In this document: one piece after another, positions 1-7,117 of the stretch
How the letters are laid out: each line of letters opens with the position of its first letter
Numbering within the stretch: the first letter of the stretch is position 1
DNA from: Marinospirillum sp.
GTDB lineage: Bacteria > Pseudomonadota > Gammaproteobacteria > Pseudomonadales > Halomonadaceae
NCBI GenBank assembly: GCA_007119985.1
Contig: SKOQ01000131.1
Coordinates: 1 to 7,851, forward strand
Direction of reading: 5' to 3'
Length of the DNA: 7,851 bases
Position numbers and translations under genes: made by a program
Notes under the pieces: model-generated
Seen by the model: the letters and a program-made list of their open reading frames with translations, nothing else
What the model was told of the DNA's origin: nothing
Database searches by the model: none

Positions 1-740
1 CGCTGGCTCCCTGGATTGAGCCGAAATCCATACAGCTGACCTTCCTGCTGCACCGGCACCAGCGTGATATAACGCATTAATTGCAAAGGATCATTCAGCA
101 ACCGCTGACGAAAATCAGGACCAAATTCATCAATCAATGGGGCCGCACTCACGGCTTCAGTCGCCGCCGGAGGCAGCGCAGGCCGTGCCGCTGGCGGCGC
201 ACTCGGTTGAGAGGTGGCCAAACGAGAAGTTGTTACGCGCGCGGGGGGCGTATCAGAGGCTGGCCCGATCACTTCAGGCCCTGTTGATCGCCAGTCAATC
301 GCCACACTTTCGCGCTGTCCATCACGCACAAAAATCAGCGCCTCTGGCTGAATGGCCTCTAAAACCAAACCGGCCTCCAGCTCATCGCCGGGACTCAACA
401 CATAATCTCGCTGACGATAGCGTAACAAGACCACCGAGCGCTGCGGCTCATCGGAGAGAAAAAGACCTTGCAGCTGGATTGACAGACGGCTGGGCTGAAC
501 CGGAGCCTGAGGCCGAGCCACTGCCTGTGTTGGGCGCGACCAGTGGGTATCCAACTGAGATGGCCACATCAAGTCTGGTGCAGGCGGTAAGACCGCATCG
601 GGTGTGGGCAAGGGCTGCCACCAGAGCCACAGACGCCAACTCAGCCCAGCCACCAGCCAGAGCACCAGCAACCAGCCGAGCCAGCCAAAACAGCGACTGA
701 CGAGCAGGGCCCAGCGAGCGTTTTTGAATCTAGCAATCAC
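1..740 (-). CDS. gspC: Type II secretion system protein C (GspC), N-terminal 246 residues, runs off the left edge
   Basis: GspC is the inner-membrane clamp of the type II secretion system. Its periplasmic homology region contacts the secretin GspD, and its C-terminal PDZ or coiled-coil domain helps select substrates. The visible part has a short basic N-terminus, one very tryptophan-rich membrane segment (about residues 17-41), a Pro-rich linker, a homology region at about 86-148 (LSIQLQGLFLSDEPQRSVV, then SPGDEL), a second Pro/Ala-rich linker (about 160-200), and the start of the C-terminal domain. There LMRYITLVPV followed by GQLYGFRLNPG is the classic lead-in to the GspC PDZ domain. The start is a GTG at 740-738 that overlaps the upstream stop as GTGA. 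An AGG at 747-749 lies 6 bases before it. The frame stays open to base 1. GspD and the rest of the operon are expected further left, outside the window. Family assignment is confident; the exact start is likely. Confidence 0.88.
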   Translation of the reverse strand, partial: MIARFKNARWALLVSRCFGWLGWLLVLWLVAGLSWRLWLWWQPLPTPDAVLPPAPDLMWPSQLDTHWSRPTQAVARPQAPVQPSRLSIQLQGLFLSDEPQRSVVLLRYRQRDYVLSPGDELEAGLVLEAIQPEALIFVRDGQRESVAIDWRSTGPEVIGPASDTPPARVTTSRLATSQPSAPPAARPALPPAATEAVSAAPLIDEFGPDFRQRLLNDPLQLMRYITLVPVQQEGQLYGFRLNPGSQ

Positions 741-2422
741 AGCGCACCTGCTGCACTGGCCTCAGGATGCCAACCTGGGTGGCCTTCAACAAAAGCCAAG
801 CTCGGCTGTTCCATCTGAGGCGGCGTCCAACTGGCAGGGCGTTGGCGCAGCCAGCCTTCCATCAGCTGCCATAAGGGTGGGCCTTCGCCTTGGTAACGAG
901 GCGACCAGCCAGCCACTTCAAGCTGAGCACGGGTCGTCGCACTCGGCCATTCCAGATCAGCCACCCGCTGCCCCATGGTCGCCTGATAGCGCAAGACATA
1001 GTGGCTTCCGCTTAAACGCGGCAGATCCTGACTAGAATGTAGCCACCAACTCTCGCCGATCAACTCATCTGCACCCGCTTCTAAACGCGCACGCAGTTGG
1101 GCTTGCGTAGCAGGCAGCTTAAAGACCGGCGCACTGAGCCCTGCAGTCAGGCTCAACAGATGCTCACGCGTAATAGGATGATCCGGCGGCAAGGCCAAAC
1201 CAGTACGGACGCCGGGCGCTAAAGTCAGGCGTGCACCAGTCGATTGTAACGCTGCGGCGATCAGTGGGTCCCAGCTCCCTGCGAGCGTAGCTTGGCGATA
1301 TAGCCAGTTCGGGCTGGTGGCTAAAGGCTCATCTAGCCAGCGGCCATAGGGCGCACGCAACTGGGCGATCCGCCGAAGCACTTCTGGCGCTTCAGGCAAT
1401 TCAGCAACCAGTGGCTGAAATCCACCTTGATAGCGCCACTGCCCCGCCTCAACATAAAAATCCACGGCAAAATAGCCTTGCCCCAGTTGACCGGCACAGC
1501 ACACAGGCAAGGCAGCAGCACCAGAAGCTGGCAAGAGAGGCTCCGGCCACAGATCCTGACCGCCAGCACTGAACAACATCGCCGCCCCGCTGAGCTGTTG
1601 TGCAAGCCATAAACTGGGGTTGGTTCCGGCATCCGTGACCAGCAGCAATAGATCAGCCTGCTGACGATAGAGGTTGATCTGCTGCTGAATCTGCAACGCC
1701 CACTGTTCAGCGCTCCAGCCGGATTGCTGCGCCTGACCTGTCCGCCAGGGATCGGCTATCCCCAACACACCCAGTTGCAGACCCTGTGCATTGAGCAGAG
1801 TAAAGGGCTGCTCAGCATCAAGAATCGGACGACCAAAATCACGCTTCATCTGCGGCCAACGTGCCGGCCAGCGCTGTGCTTCATCGCTGGCTAAACGCAG
1901 GTCTGCACCTAACCAGTGGCTGGATTCTGGCCCGTGGCGTCCTTCACTCAGCTGCGCTAATCCGCTGCCTGTCCAACACTGACCGGCTTCCAGCGTCACT
2001 GTCGGGCCTTGATGCTGCTGACGTTGATCCTCTAAGGCTTGCGCCAAGCGTGCATAGCCGCCCATCTGCTGCGGCTGCTGGCGGGCCGCCCGCGCTGTCA
2101 ACCAGCCAGCAGCGCGATCCTCAGGTGTCAGACCTAAGGCCGCCAAACGATCTTCTTCGGTGATATAGGGCGCTTGGCCAAGCAGTGCCATCGGCCCAAG
2201 GTGTGTCGCACGCGGGTGCACCCAGCTGGGCAACCACTGGGCCAATGTATCGGCATAAAACAGCAGCTGCACCTGCCCAGCAGCCGGCACAGGGCGAGCG
2301 CCAGAAACCGCACAACCACTGAGCCAGCTTGCCGCTGCCAGCGCACCAGATAATCCAAGAAATTGACGACGCGAGACACCAGAGGAAAAAGGTGGAGAAG
2401 AAGAATCAGATTTCAGGCGCAT
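737..2422 (-). CDS. Tat-exported SoxB-like lipoprotein with a degenerate metal site
   Basis: The product has 561 residues, about the length of SoxB, the di-manganese hydrolase that releases sulfate from SoxYZ-bound intermediates. The N-terminus has a twin-arginine motif (SRRQFLG, residues 17-23) and a lipobox ending LSGC, with the lipidated Cys at 37. Ala at +2 favours outer-membrane sorting. SoxB-like landmarks are seen in order: YADTLAQ (56-62), MGGYARLA (120-127), GQCWTGSG (147-154), a segment near LLLLVTDAG (258-266), SAGGQDLW (285-292), and a C-terminal 5'-nucleotidase-type domain with PITREHLLSLTA, RLEAGADELI and VAGWSPRYQGEGPPLW. In SoxB, as I recall it, the matching active-site motifs are NDVHAQ, GGDTWQGS, LSHNG and GGHTHD. 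Here the His/Asp/Asn ligands are mostly Leu, Gln, Asp, Ala, Gln and Leu, so hydrolase activity is unlikely. The SoxB relationship is an inference from motif order. The true role is unknown, but four-base overlap with gspC suggests an envelope or secretion function. The ATG has only a weak ribosome site (GGTGG, 2429-2433). Confidence 0.8.
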   Translation of the reverse strand: MRLKSDSSSPPFSSGVSRRQFLGLSGALAAASWLSGCAVSGARPVPAAGQVQLLFYADTLAQWLPSWVHPRATHLGPMALLGQAPYITEEDRLAALGLTPEDRAAGWLTARAARQQPQQMGGYARLAQALEDQRQQHQGPTVTLEAGQCWTGSGLAQLSEGRHGPESSHWLGADLRLASDEAQRWPARWPQMKRDFGRPILDAEQPFTLLNAQGLQLGVLGIADPWRTGQAQQSGWSAEQWALQIQQQINLYRQQADLLLLVTDAGTNPSLWLAQQLSGAAMLFSAGGQDLWPEPLLPASGAAALPVCCAGQLGQGYFAVDFYVEAGQWRYQGGFQPLVAELPEAPEVLRRIAQLRAPYGRWLDEPLATSPNWLYRQATLAGSWDPLIAAALQSTGARLTLAPGVRTGLALPPDHPITREHLLSLTAGLSAPVFKLPATQAQLRARLEAGADELIGESWWLHSSQDLPRLSGSHYVLRYQATMGQRVADLEWPSATTRAQLEVAGWSPRYQGEGPPLWQLMEGWLRQRPASWTPPQMEQPSLAFVEGHPGWHPEASAAGAL

Positions 2423-2461
2423 CCAAGGCCACCAGCCAGGTTAAATGAGAAAGATTGCTAC

Positions 2462-2491
2462 ATAATGCGGCAAAAACGCGCGCGAGGGCAA
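2462..2491 (-). promoter_or_regulatory. Candidate promoter for the soxB-like/gspC unit
   Basis: On the minus strand TTGCCC (2491-2486) and CATTAT (2467-2462) are separated by 18 bases, each four of six to the sigma-70 consensus. The site overlaps the end of the EAL gene. The spacer contains a CGCGCGCG run, which is unusual. This is weak evidence, and read-through from the EAL gene is equally possible. Confidence 0.25.
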
Positions 2492-2494
2492 GTC

Positions 2495-4555
2495 TTATAC
2501 TGGCAAGGTAGACATTAAAAGCGCTTCAAAAGCTTGTTGATGCAAAGGCTTATGGAAATAAAACCCCTGCGCCAAGGGGCAACCCAGCGCGATGAGCTGC
2601 TCGGCTTGGGCTGCATTTTCAACCCCCTCGGCCACCAAGCCCAAGCCCAGGTTCTGCGCCAGCTGTACGATGGTTTTAACAATACTGAGACTAGCAGGAT
2701 CTTCGCTCATATCCAAAATAAAGGAGCGGTCTATTTTGAGGGTCGTCAAGGGTAGCTTACGCAAGTAGGAGAGACTTGAATAGCCCGTCCCAAAATCATC
2801 TAGCGCGATATGAAAGCCTTTACTGCGCAATTCAGCCAAGCAGGTCAGCGCGCGCTTCTCGTTTTTCATCAGACTGGTTTCTGTGATCTCTAACTCCAGA
2901 TCATCCACGCTGAGCTGGTACTCTTCCAGCAAGGCTTCTAACCAGTGAGCAAAACCGGCCTGATCCAATTGCTGCACCGCCAGATTCACCGCGATGCGCG
3001 GGCAGGCTATCCCCTGATCCTGCCATGCACGCAAGTGAGCGCAGGCTTCACGGAGCACCCAGGCACCAATCTCCACAATCAAACCTGAGGCTTCTGCCAA
3101 GGGAATAAAAACAGCTGGCGATAAGGCCCCCAGCTCAGGGTGCTCCCAACGCAGCAACGCCTCGGCGCCGGTGACCTGCCCCGTTAGCAGATGAATTTTG
3201 GGCTGATAATGCAGGCTCAAGCCGCCACCTAGAATCGCGTGACGCAACGCCTGCTCCAGCTTGAGACGATCACGCGCCTCTCGACTCATTTGTTGATCAA
3301 AAAAGCGGAAGGTATCGCGTCCCACTTCCTTGGCATCGAGTAAAGCCGCCTGCGCATTGATCAGCAAACCCTCAGCATGCAAGGCATCCTGAGGATAAAG
3401 AGCAATACCGATGGAGGGACTCATCACGATATGATGCTGATCCAGCACCACTTCCTGCTGTAAAGCCTCTTTGATTTTCTGCGCTAACTGACTAAGCTCA
3501 TGCGTAGATTCACCGCTTTCCAGCAGCAGAGCAAACTCATCTGAGCCGATACGCACCAAGGTCGCCGTAGGATCAGCCATCAACTTTAAGCGCTGGCTTT
3601 GCTCACGGATAAAACGATCACACCAGTTGTAACCCAGACTTTCATTCAATAACTGAATATGCCCCAGATCGATGACCAGTAAAGCCAAACCTTGACGATA
3701 AACGCGCGCATGACGGATCGCATGATTGATGCGCTCATCCAGCAGGCGGCGATTGCCTAGGCCGGTCAGCGGATCATGGCTGGCCAGATGCTCTATTTTG
3801 GCTTCTTTGGCGCGCAGTTCAGTCAGATCATGGAAGATGGAGATATAGTTTTCAATCTCGCCCTGTGCATTGCGCACGCAGTTGATCGAAAGCCATTCTA
3901 AGAAAACACTGCCATCCTTGCGCCGATTCCAGACTTCACCCTGCCAGCGATCTTGCTGAGCAATGCTTTGCCAGATGGCTTGATAAAAATCATGATCATG
4001 CAGCTCAGAGCGGAGGATCTTGGGCGTTTTACCAATAACCTCCAAGGCGCTATAGCCAGTGATTTCGCAAAAGGCTTGATTAACCTGCTGAATCCGCGCG
4101 TCGGCATCGGTGACAATGATGCCTTCAATGGTATTTTCAAAAACACGCATCGCCAAACGCTGCTGGGTTTCTAGCTGCTTATGGCGGCTCACATCGCGCA
4201 TGATGCCCGTCAGCCAGAGGACCTGTCCCTGTTCATCCCGATGCGCAATAATCGTGGCGCGCACGGGCACCTTGTGCCCACTCAGGTTAAGCAGCTCCAG
4301 CTCTCCCTGCCAGCGTCCAGCACCTGCAAGCAAAGCAGGAAAAACTTCTTCTTTTAACTGCCGATACTGGGTAGCGCTATGGAAAGCACTAACAAAAAAA
4401 GGCTGCTCTTCTAACGCCACCTGATCTGGAATCGCCAGCATCTGCCGCCCCGCCACATTTAAGTAGAGCAAACGCTCACTGGGCGAGATGGTCACAATCA
4501 TTTCTTGCGAGGCTTCTAAAATGGCCTGCTGGCGGGTTAAATCCAGTTGTGTCAA
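2495..4555 (-). CDS. PAS-PAS-GGDEF-EAL protein, probable cyclic-di-GMP phosphodiesterase with degenerate GGDEF
   Basis: A 686-residue cytoplasmic sensor with no membrane segment. Two PAS domains (about 8-125 and 132-248; the second has the ITGYS and GKTPKIL signatures) precede a GGDEF domain (about 255-418) and an EAL domain (about 430-680). The EAL site looks complete: EALLRW (E465), N524, the Glu of LEITET (E556), DDFGTGYSSL (D586, D587), K607, E643 and Q663. Hydrolysis of cyclic-di-GMP to pGpG is therefore expected. The GGDEF half is altered. The signature is GSDEF (337-341), the usual DLDxFK is DLGHIQ (296-301), and neither I-site residue is present (D328 and A331 replace Arg and Asp). 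N304 and D313, which read guanine, remain. It may bind GTP as an allosteric input rather than act as a cyclase. The start codon is TTG, chosen because an AGGA lies 7 bases upstream; the next in-frame Met is residue 19. It lies 121 bp downstream of a diguanylate cyclase gene. Confidence 0.92.
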   Translation of the reverse strand: MTQLDLTRQQAILEASQEMIVTISPSERLLYLNVAGRQMLAIPDQVALEEQPFFVSAFHSATQYRQLKEEVFPALLAGAGRWQGELELLNLSGHKVPVRATIIAHRDEQGQVLWLTGIMRDVSRHKQLETQQRLAMRVFENTIEGIIVTDADARIQQVNQAFCEITGYSALEVIGKTPKILRSELHDHDFYQAIWQSIAQQDRWQGEVWNRRKDGSVFLEWLSINCVRNAQGEIENYISIFHDLTELRAKEAKIEHLASHDPLTGLGNRRLLDERINHAIRHARVYRQGLALLVIDLGHIQLLNESLGYNWCDRFIREQSQRLKLMADPTATLVRIGSDEFALLLESGESTHELSQLAQKIKEALQQEVVLDQHHIVMSPSIGIALYPQDALHAEGLLINAQAALLDAKEVGRDTFRFFDQQMSREARDRLKLEQALRHAILGGGLSLHYQPKIHLLTGQVTGAEALLRWEHPELGALSPAVFIPLAEASGLIVEIGAWVLREACAHLRAWQDQGIACPRIAVNLAVQQLDQAGFAHWLEALLEEYQLSVDDLELEITETSLMKNEKRALTCLAELRSKGFHIALDDFGTGYSSLSYLRKLPLTTLKIDRSFILDMSEDPASLSIVKTIVQLAQNLGLGLVAEGVENAAQAEQLIALGCPLAQGFYFHKPLHQQAFEALLMSTLPV

Positions 4556-4562
4556 GGTCGTT

Positions 4563-4566
4563 TCCT
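4563..4566 (-). promoter_or_regulatory. Ribosome binding site that fixes a TTG start
   Basis: AGGA, within the purine-rich GGATAGGAAA, lies 7 bases before the TTG at 4555-4553. No ATG or GTG in the same frame lies between it and residue 19 of the EAL protein, which supports the TTG start. Confidence 0.65.
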
Positions 4567-4615
4567 ATCCAATATCAAGTATGCTCTATACGGCAATCAA
4601 CCAACTGGATGCTAG

Positions 4616-4664
4616 AAAACCTCTGATTCACTATTACGCCTGCTTATGCTGCGTTGATCAGAGG
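4616..4664 (-). terminator. Hairpin terminator after the diguanylate cyclase gene
   Basis: On the minus strand, CCTCTGATCA (4664-4655) pairs with TGAATCAGAGG (4630-4620) as a 10-pair stem with one bulged base. A further 4-pair inner stem is formed by ACGC at 4654-4651 and GCGT at 4639-4636. TTTT (4619-4616) follows immediately. It starts 12 bases past the cyclase stop and separates it from the EAL gene. Confidence 0.65.
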
Positions 4665-4676
4665 CTCCCTCGTTTT

Positions 4677-6044
4677 TTAAGGCTTACTTTTTACTTGATG
4701 CGCAGAAGAGGCCAAGCAAGCCCGTCCACGCCCTGCATGCTTGGCGGCATACATCGCATCATCACTCATCACAATCAAACTATCCGCATCCTGAGCATGC
4801 TGGGGGTACAAGCTAATACCAATACTGGCCCCAATGCAACGCTGCTCTCCATCGCGAAAAAAGAGTGGCTGACTGATCCTTTGAATGACCTGTTCAGCAA
4901 GATCTAAAGCCTGCACTTCTACCCGATCCATTGGACGGCTGGACATCAAGATCACAAACTCATCACCACCCAACCGCGCCAAAAGATCTCCAGCACAGAG
5001 CAGTTCGCGCATTCGACCGGCAATTTCTTTTAACACCCGATCGCCAGCCTTGTGACCCAGCTCATCGTTAATCGGCTTAAACTTATCGAGATCAATAAAC
5101 AGCAAGGCCAAGGCCGTGTTGTCCTCTGCTGCCGCGATCAATGCCTGCTCTAAGGTTTCTAAGAATAAACTGCGATTAGGGAGGCCTGTCAATGCGTCAT
5201 GTGTAGCCAAGTATTTCAAATTGGCTTGCTGATCATAGTGTTGTGTAACATCAGTCAAGTAACCATACCAGATCCAGCAGGCTTCTCCAGTGGACTCAGG
5301 CGTCGCATGGACCTGCAACCAGCGCGTGGCTTGATCAGGATGGCGATAGCGAAAAGCCGTTTTTAAATCCACCAGCTGATGGGAGGCTTGCAGTGCTTTT
5401 TGCTGCAAAGGCAGCATGTCATCAGGATGGACCCGCTCAAAAAAACAAGACAACTGCTGACGCACTTCTTGTAAAGATAACCCTAAAATAGAGCTTAACT
5501 TGGGGCCGACCAAAGATAACCTTAAAGGCTGGTCTTTTTCTTGATGCAACTCAAAAGGAATACCGGGCAATTGGTGCGTGAGCTTATACCAGCGCTCTTT
5601 ATAAGCCTCCTCTAAACGCCGATCCGTGACCACACGCGAAATCCCGAGCAGATGCGTCACCTGCCCTTGCTCATCTTTGATCGGGGCCAGGCGCGTATTG
5701 ATGCGCTCAGGTGTTCCTGGATGAGCTAAAGATGATGCCTCCGCGATAGAGCGGCGCCTATTCGTCTGTAGATCATATTCATGGGCTTCACCTGTCTCGG
5801 CGCAGAGCTTAAAGCGCTCTTCTAACTCCGCCAGCATCTTCGGTGGCAAGCAAGCTTCTAAAAGCTGCCCCTGTAAGCTGCCTATTGGGACATCCAGCGC
5901 CAGATCAAAAGCAGGATTGGTCGCCACTACACGCAAAGCTTGGCCTGGCCCCACTTCCAACATAAAGCAGGCATCTTCAGCCTGCTGTAGCCCTTCAAGC
6001 CATAAGAGAGCCTGATCTAACCGAGAACGTCTTGTTGTGGCCAT
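4677..6044 (-). CDS. PAS-domain diguanylate cyclase (GGDEF)
   Basis: The 455-residue product should condense two GTP into cyclic-di-GMP. It has no membrane segment. An N-terminal PAS-like region (about 20-150) is followed by a second PAS/PAC region (about 155-270, with FFERVHPDD and a C-terminal WIWYGYLTDVTQ). The GGDEF domain (about 276-445) opens with LATHDALTGLPNR. Its site is canonical: FIDLDKFKPIND (metal Asp 318, guanine-reading Asn 326) and LGGDEF (358-363). The inhibitory I-site RxxD reads CAGD (350-353), so classical product inhibition is probably lost. I chose the ATG at 6044-6042 because CAGG lies 8 bases upstream. An in-frame ATG at 6113 would add 23 residues, but the purine-rich AAAGG abuts it with no spacing. 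The gene sits between two predicted terminators, so it is probably transcribed alone. The downstream EAL gene may oppose its activity. Confidence 0.92.
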   Translation of the reverse strand: MATTRRSRLDQALLWLEGLQQAEDACFMLEVGPGQALRVVATNPAFDLALDVPIGSLQGQLLEACLPPKMLAELEERFKLCAETGEAHEYDLQTNRRRSIAEASSLAHPGTPERINTRLAPIKDEQGQVTHLLGISRVVTDRRLEEAYKERWYKLTHQLPGIPFELHQEKDQPLRLSLVGPKLSSILGLSLQEVRQQLSCFFERVHPDDMLPLQQKALQASHQLVDLKTAFRYRHPDQATRWLQVHATPESTGEACWIWYGYLTDVTQHYDQQANLKYLATHDALTGLPNRSLFLETLEQALIAAAEDNTALALLFIDLDKFKPINDELGHKAGDRVLKEIAGRMRELLCAGDLLARLGGDEFVILMSSRPMDRVEVQALDLAEQVIQRISQPLFFRDGEQRCIGASIGISLYPQHAQDADSLIVMSDDAMYAAKHAGRGRACLASSAHQVKSKP

Positions 6045-6052
6045 GGTCTTTA

Positions 6053-6056
6053 CCTG
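6053..6056 (-). promoter_or_regulatory. Ribosome binding site that decides the diguanylate cyclase start
   Basis: CAGG lies 8 bases before the ATG at 6044-6042. The in-frame upstream ATG (6113-6111) has AAAGG abutting it without spacing, so the inner start is favoured. Confidence 0.5.
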
Positions 6057-6137
6057 CTTTTCATTGAAGAAGTGAGCCTGAGTCTGATTGATCTGATCGC
6101 AAACAGCGCACATCCTTTCAGTGCAGACGCCATTGAA

Positions 6138-6143
6138 AGTATA
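6138..6143 (-). promoter_or_regulatory. Candidate -10 element for the diguanylate cyclase gene
   Basis: TATACT on the minus strand matches the sigma-70 -10 consensus at five of six bases and lies about 95 bases before the chosen ATG. No good -35 is found 16-18 bases upstream, where the rluF terminator loop lies. Initiation from here would give a leader of roughly 87 bases. Confidence 0.35.
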
Positions 6144-6148
6144 GAAGC

Positions 6149-6180
6149 AAAACCTCTGCGCCGATCATTTTGAGCAGAAG
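6149..6180 (-). terminator. Intrinsic terminator after rluF
   Basis: Read on the minus strand, CTTCTGC (6180-6174) pairs with GCAGAGG (6159-6153). The stem has 7 pairs including one G-U, a 14-base loop, and is followed at once by TTTT (6152-6149). It begins 5 bases past the rluF stop, as expected for a factor-independent terminator. The stem is only moderately GC-rich, so strength is uncertain. Confidence 0.55.
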
Positions 6181-6184
6181 CCCG

Positions 6185-7117
6185 CTAGGCACGCTTGATC
6201 GAAGTCTGTCTTTTCTTGCCTTTTTTACTTTTCTTGACGCCAGGCTGGCTACGCCCACGCTCTTGAGAGGGGTTGCTGCTACCGCGCGCAGCGGGCTGAC
6301 GACCACCCCTTGGAACAGGCATCCGCGCTTTTTTTTGGGCGCCGGCTGCGGACGAAGCTGATTTTTGAGGCGCATCGAGCCGCTGACTGGCTTCTTCTGT
6401 TTTGCTGGAGTCATGCAGCATCTGTTCGATCTGCGCCATCTCCTGCTGATTGAGCAGCCGCCACTGGCCGGGTTTTAAGCCGCCCAGACTGACATTCATA
6501 ATCCGCACCCGCTTCAGACGCGTCACCTGATAACCGAGAAACTCCGTCATGCGACGAATTTGACGGTTCAAGCCTTGGGTCAAAATAATATTGAAGCGCT
6601 GCGGCCCCAGGGCCCGAATCTGGCAAGGCTGGGTGATTTGACCCAGAATCGGTACACCTGCCGCCATACGCTGTAAAAAGGCCGTATCAAAAGGGCGATC
6701 GACTTCAACGACATACTCTTTTTCATGCGCATTCCCTGCACGCAAAATCTTATTGACGATATCTCCGTCATTGGTCAGAAAAATCAAGCCTTCCGAGGGC
6801 TTATCGAGGCGGCCTATCGGAAAAATGCGCCCTTTCTTATAGCCCACCGCATCCACGATATTCTCGGGGACTTCTGGGTCTGTCGTACAGGTGATGCCCA
6901 CTGGCTTGTTATAGGCTAGATAAACAGCTGGCGGCTTGGCGCGCAGTGCCTTGCCACGTACCCGCACATCATCTTCCGCACTCACACGCACGCCCATATC
7001 GGCAACGCGCCCATTCACCTTCACCACACCCTCTTCGATCAAGCGATCAGCCTCACGACGTGAACAGAGGCCGGTTTCACTGATCCATTTATTTAATCTC
7101 ACCTGGGAGGCACTCAT
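6185..7117 (-). CDS. rluF: 23S rRNA pseudouridine synthase RluF
   Basis: RluF converts a uridine (U2604 in Escherichia coli) in the peptidyl-transferase region of 23S rRNA to pseudouridine. The N-terminal S4 RNA-binding domain (about 5-60) has RLNKWISETGLCSRREADRLI. The RsuA/RluF catalytic domain follows, with NKPVGITCTT, the catalytic-Asp motif FPIGRLDKPSEG (Asp 105), NKILRAGNAHEKEY (a segment typical of RluF) and QGLNRQIRRM (181-190), then RIMNVSLGGLKPGQWR. The product has 310 residues, similar to the E. coli enzyme. The last 75 or so are a Lys/Arg/Ser/Gln-rich low-complexity tail ending KKSKKGKKRQTSIKRA. E. coli RluF also has a basic tail, so this is probably an RNA-binding extension. The ATG has a modest GAGA ribosome site 4 bases upstream (7122-7125). 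A hairpin terminator follows the TAG stop. The gene diverges from the yqjG-type reductase gene. Confidence 0.9.
   Translation of the reverse strand: MSASQVRLNKWISETGLCSRREADRLIEEGVVKVNGRVADMGVRVSAEDDVRVRGKALRAKPPAVYLAYNKPVGITCTTDPEVPENIVDAVGYKKGRIFPIGRLDKPSEGLIFLTNDGDIVNKILRAGNAHEKEYVVEVDRPFDTAFLQRMAAGVPILGQITQPCQIRALGPQRFNIILTQGLNRQIRRMTEFLGYQVTRLKRVRIMNVSLGGLKPGQWRLLNQQEMAQIEQMLHDSSKTEEASQRLDAPQKSASSAAGAQKKARMPVPRGGRQPAARGSSNPSQERGRSQPGVKKSKKGKKRQTSIKRA

Noticed and set aside
137..1035. Two long plus-strand open frames (137-700 and 604-1035)
   Set aside because: They lie opposite gspC and the SoxB-like gene, whose proteins show clear family motifs. The plus-strand products are low-complexity Ser/Ala/Arg/Pro-rich and resemble nothing known.
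737..2422. Active SoxB or a 5'-nucleotidase and hence a sulfur-oxidation locus
   Set aside because: The catalytic motifs are not preserved, and no soxXYZACD-type gene is visible in the window.
2468..2494. Intrinsic terminator after the EAL gene
   Set aside because: A GC-rich run is followed by five T, but CGCGCGCG has no room for a loop and no flanking arms pair, so no stable hairpin is evident.
6045..6113. Longer diguanylate cyclase starting at the ATG at 6113
   Set aside because: The 23 extra residues show no domain, the AAAGG abuts the ATG with no spacing, and the inner ATG has a properly spaced CAGG.
6045..6131. Cyclic-di-GMP riboswitch in the leader of the diguanylate cyclase gene
   Set aside because: The leader lacks the conserved elements of the class I and class II aptamers as I know them.
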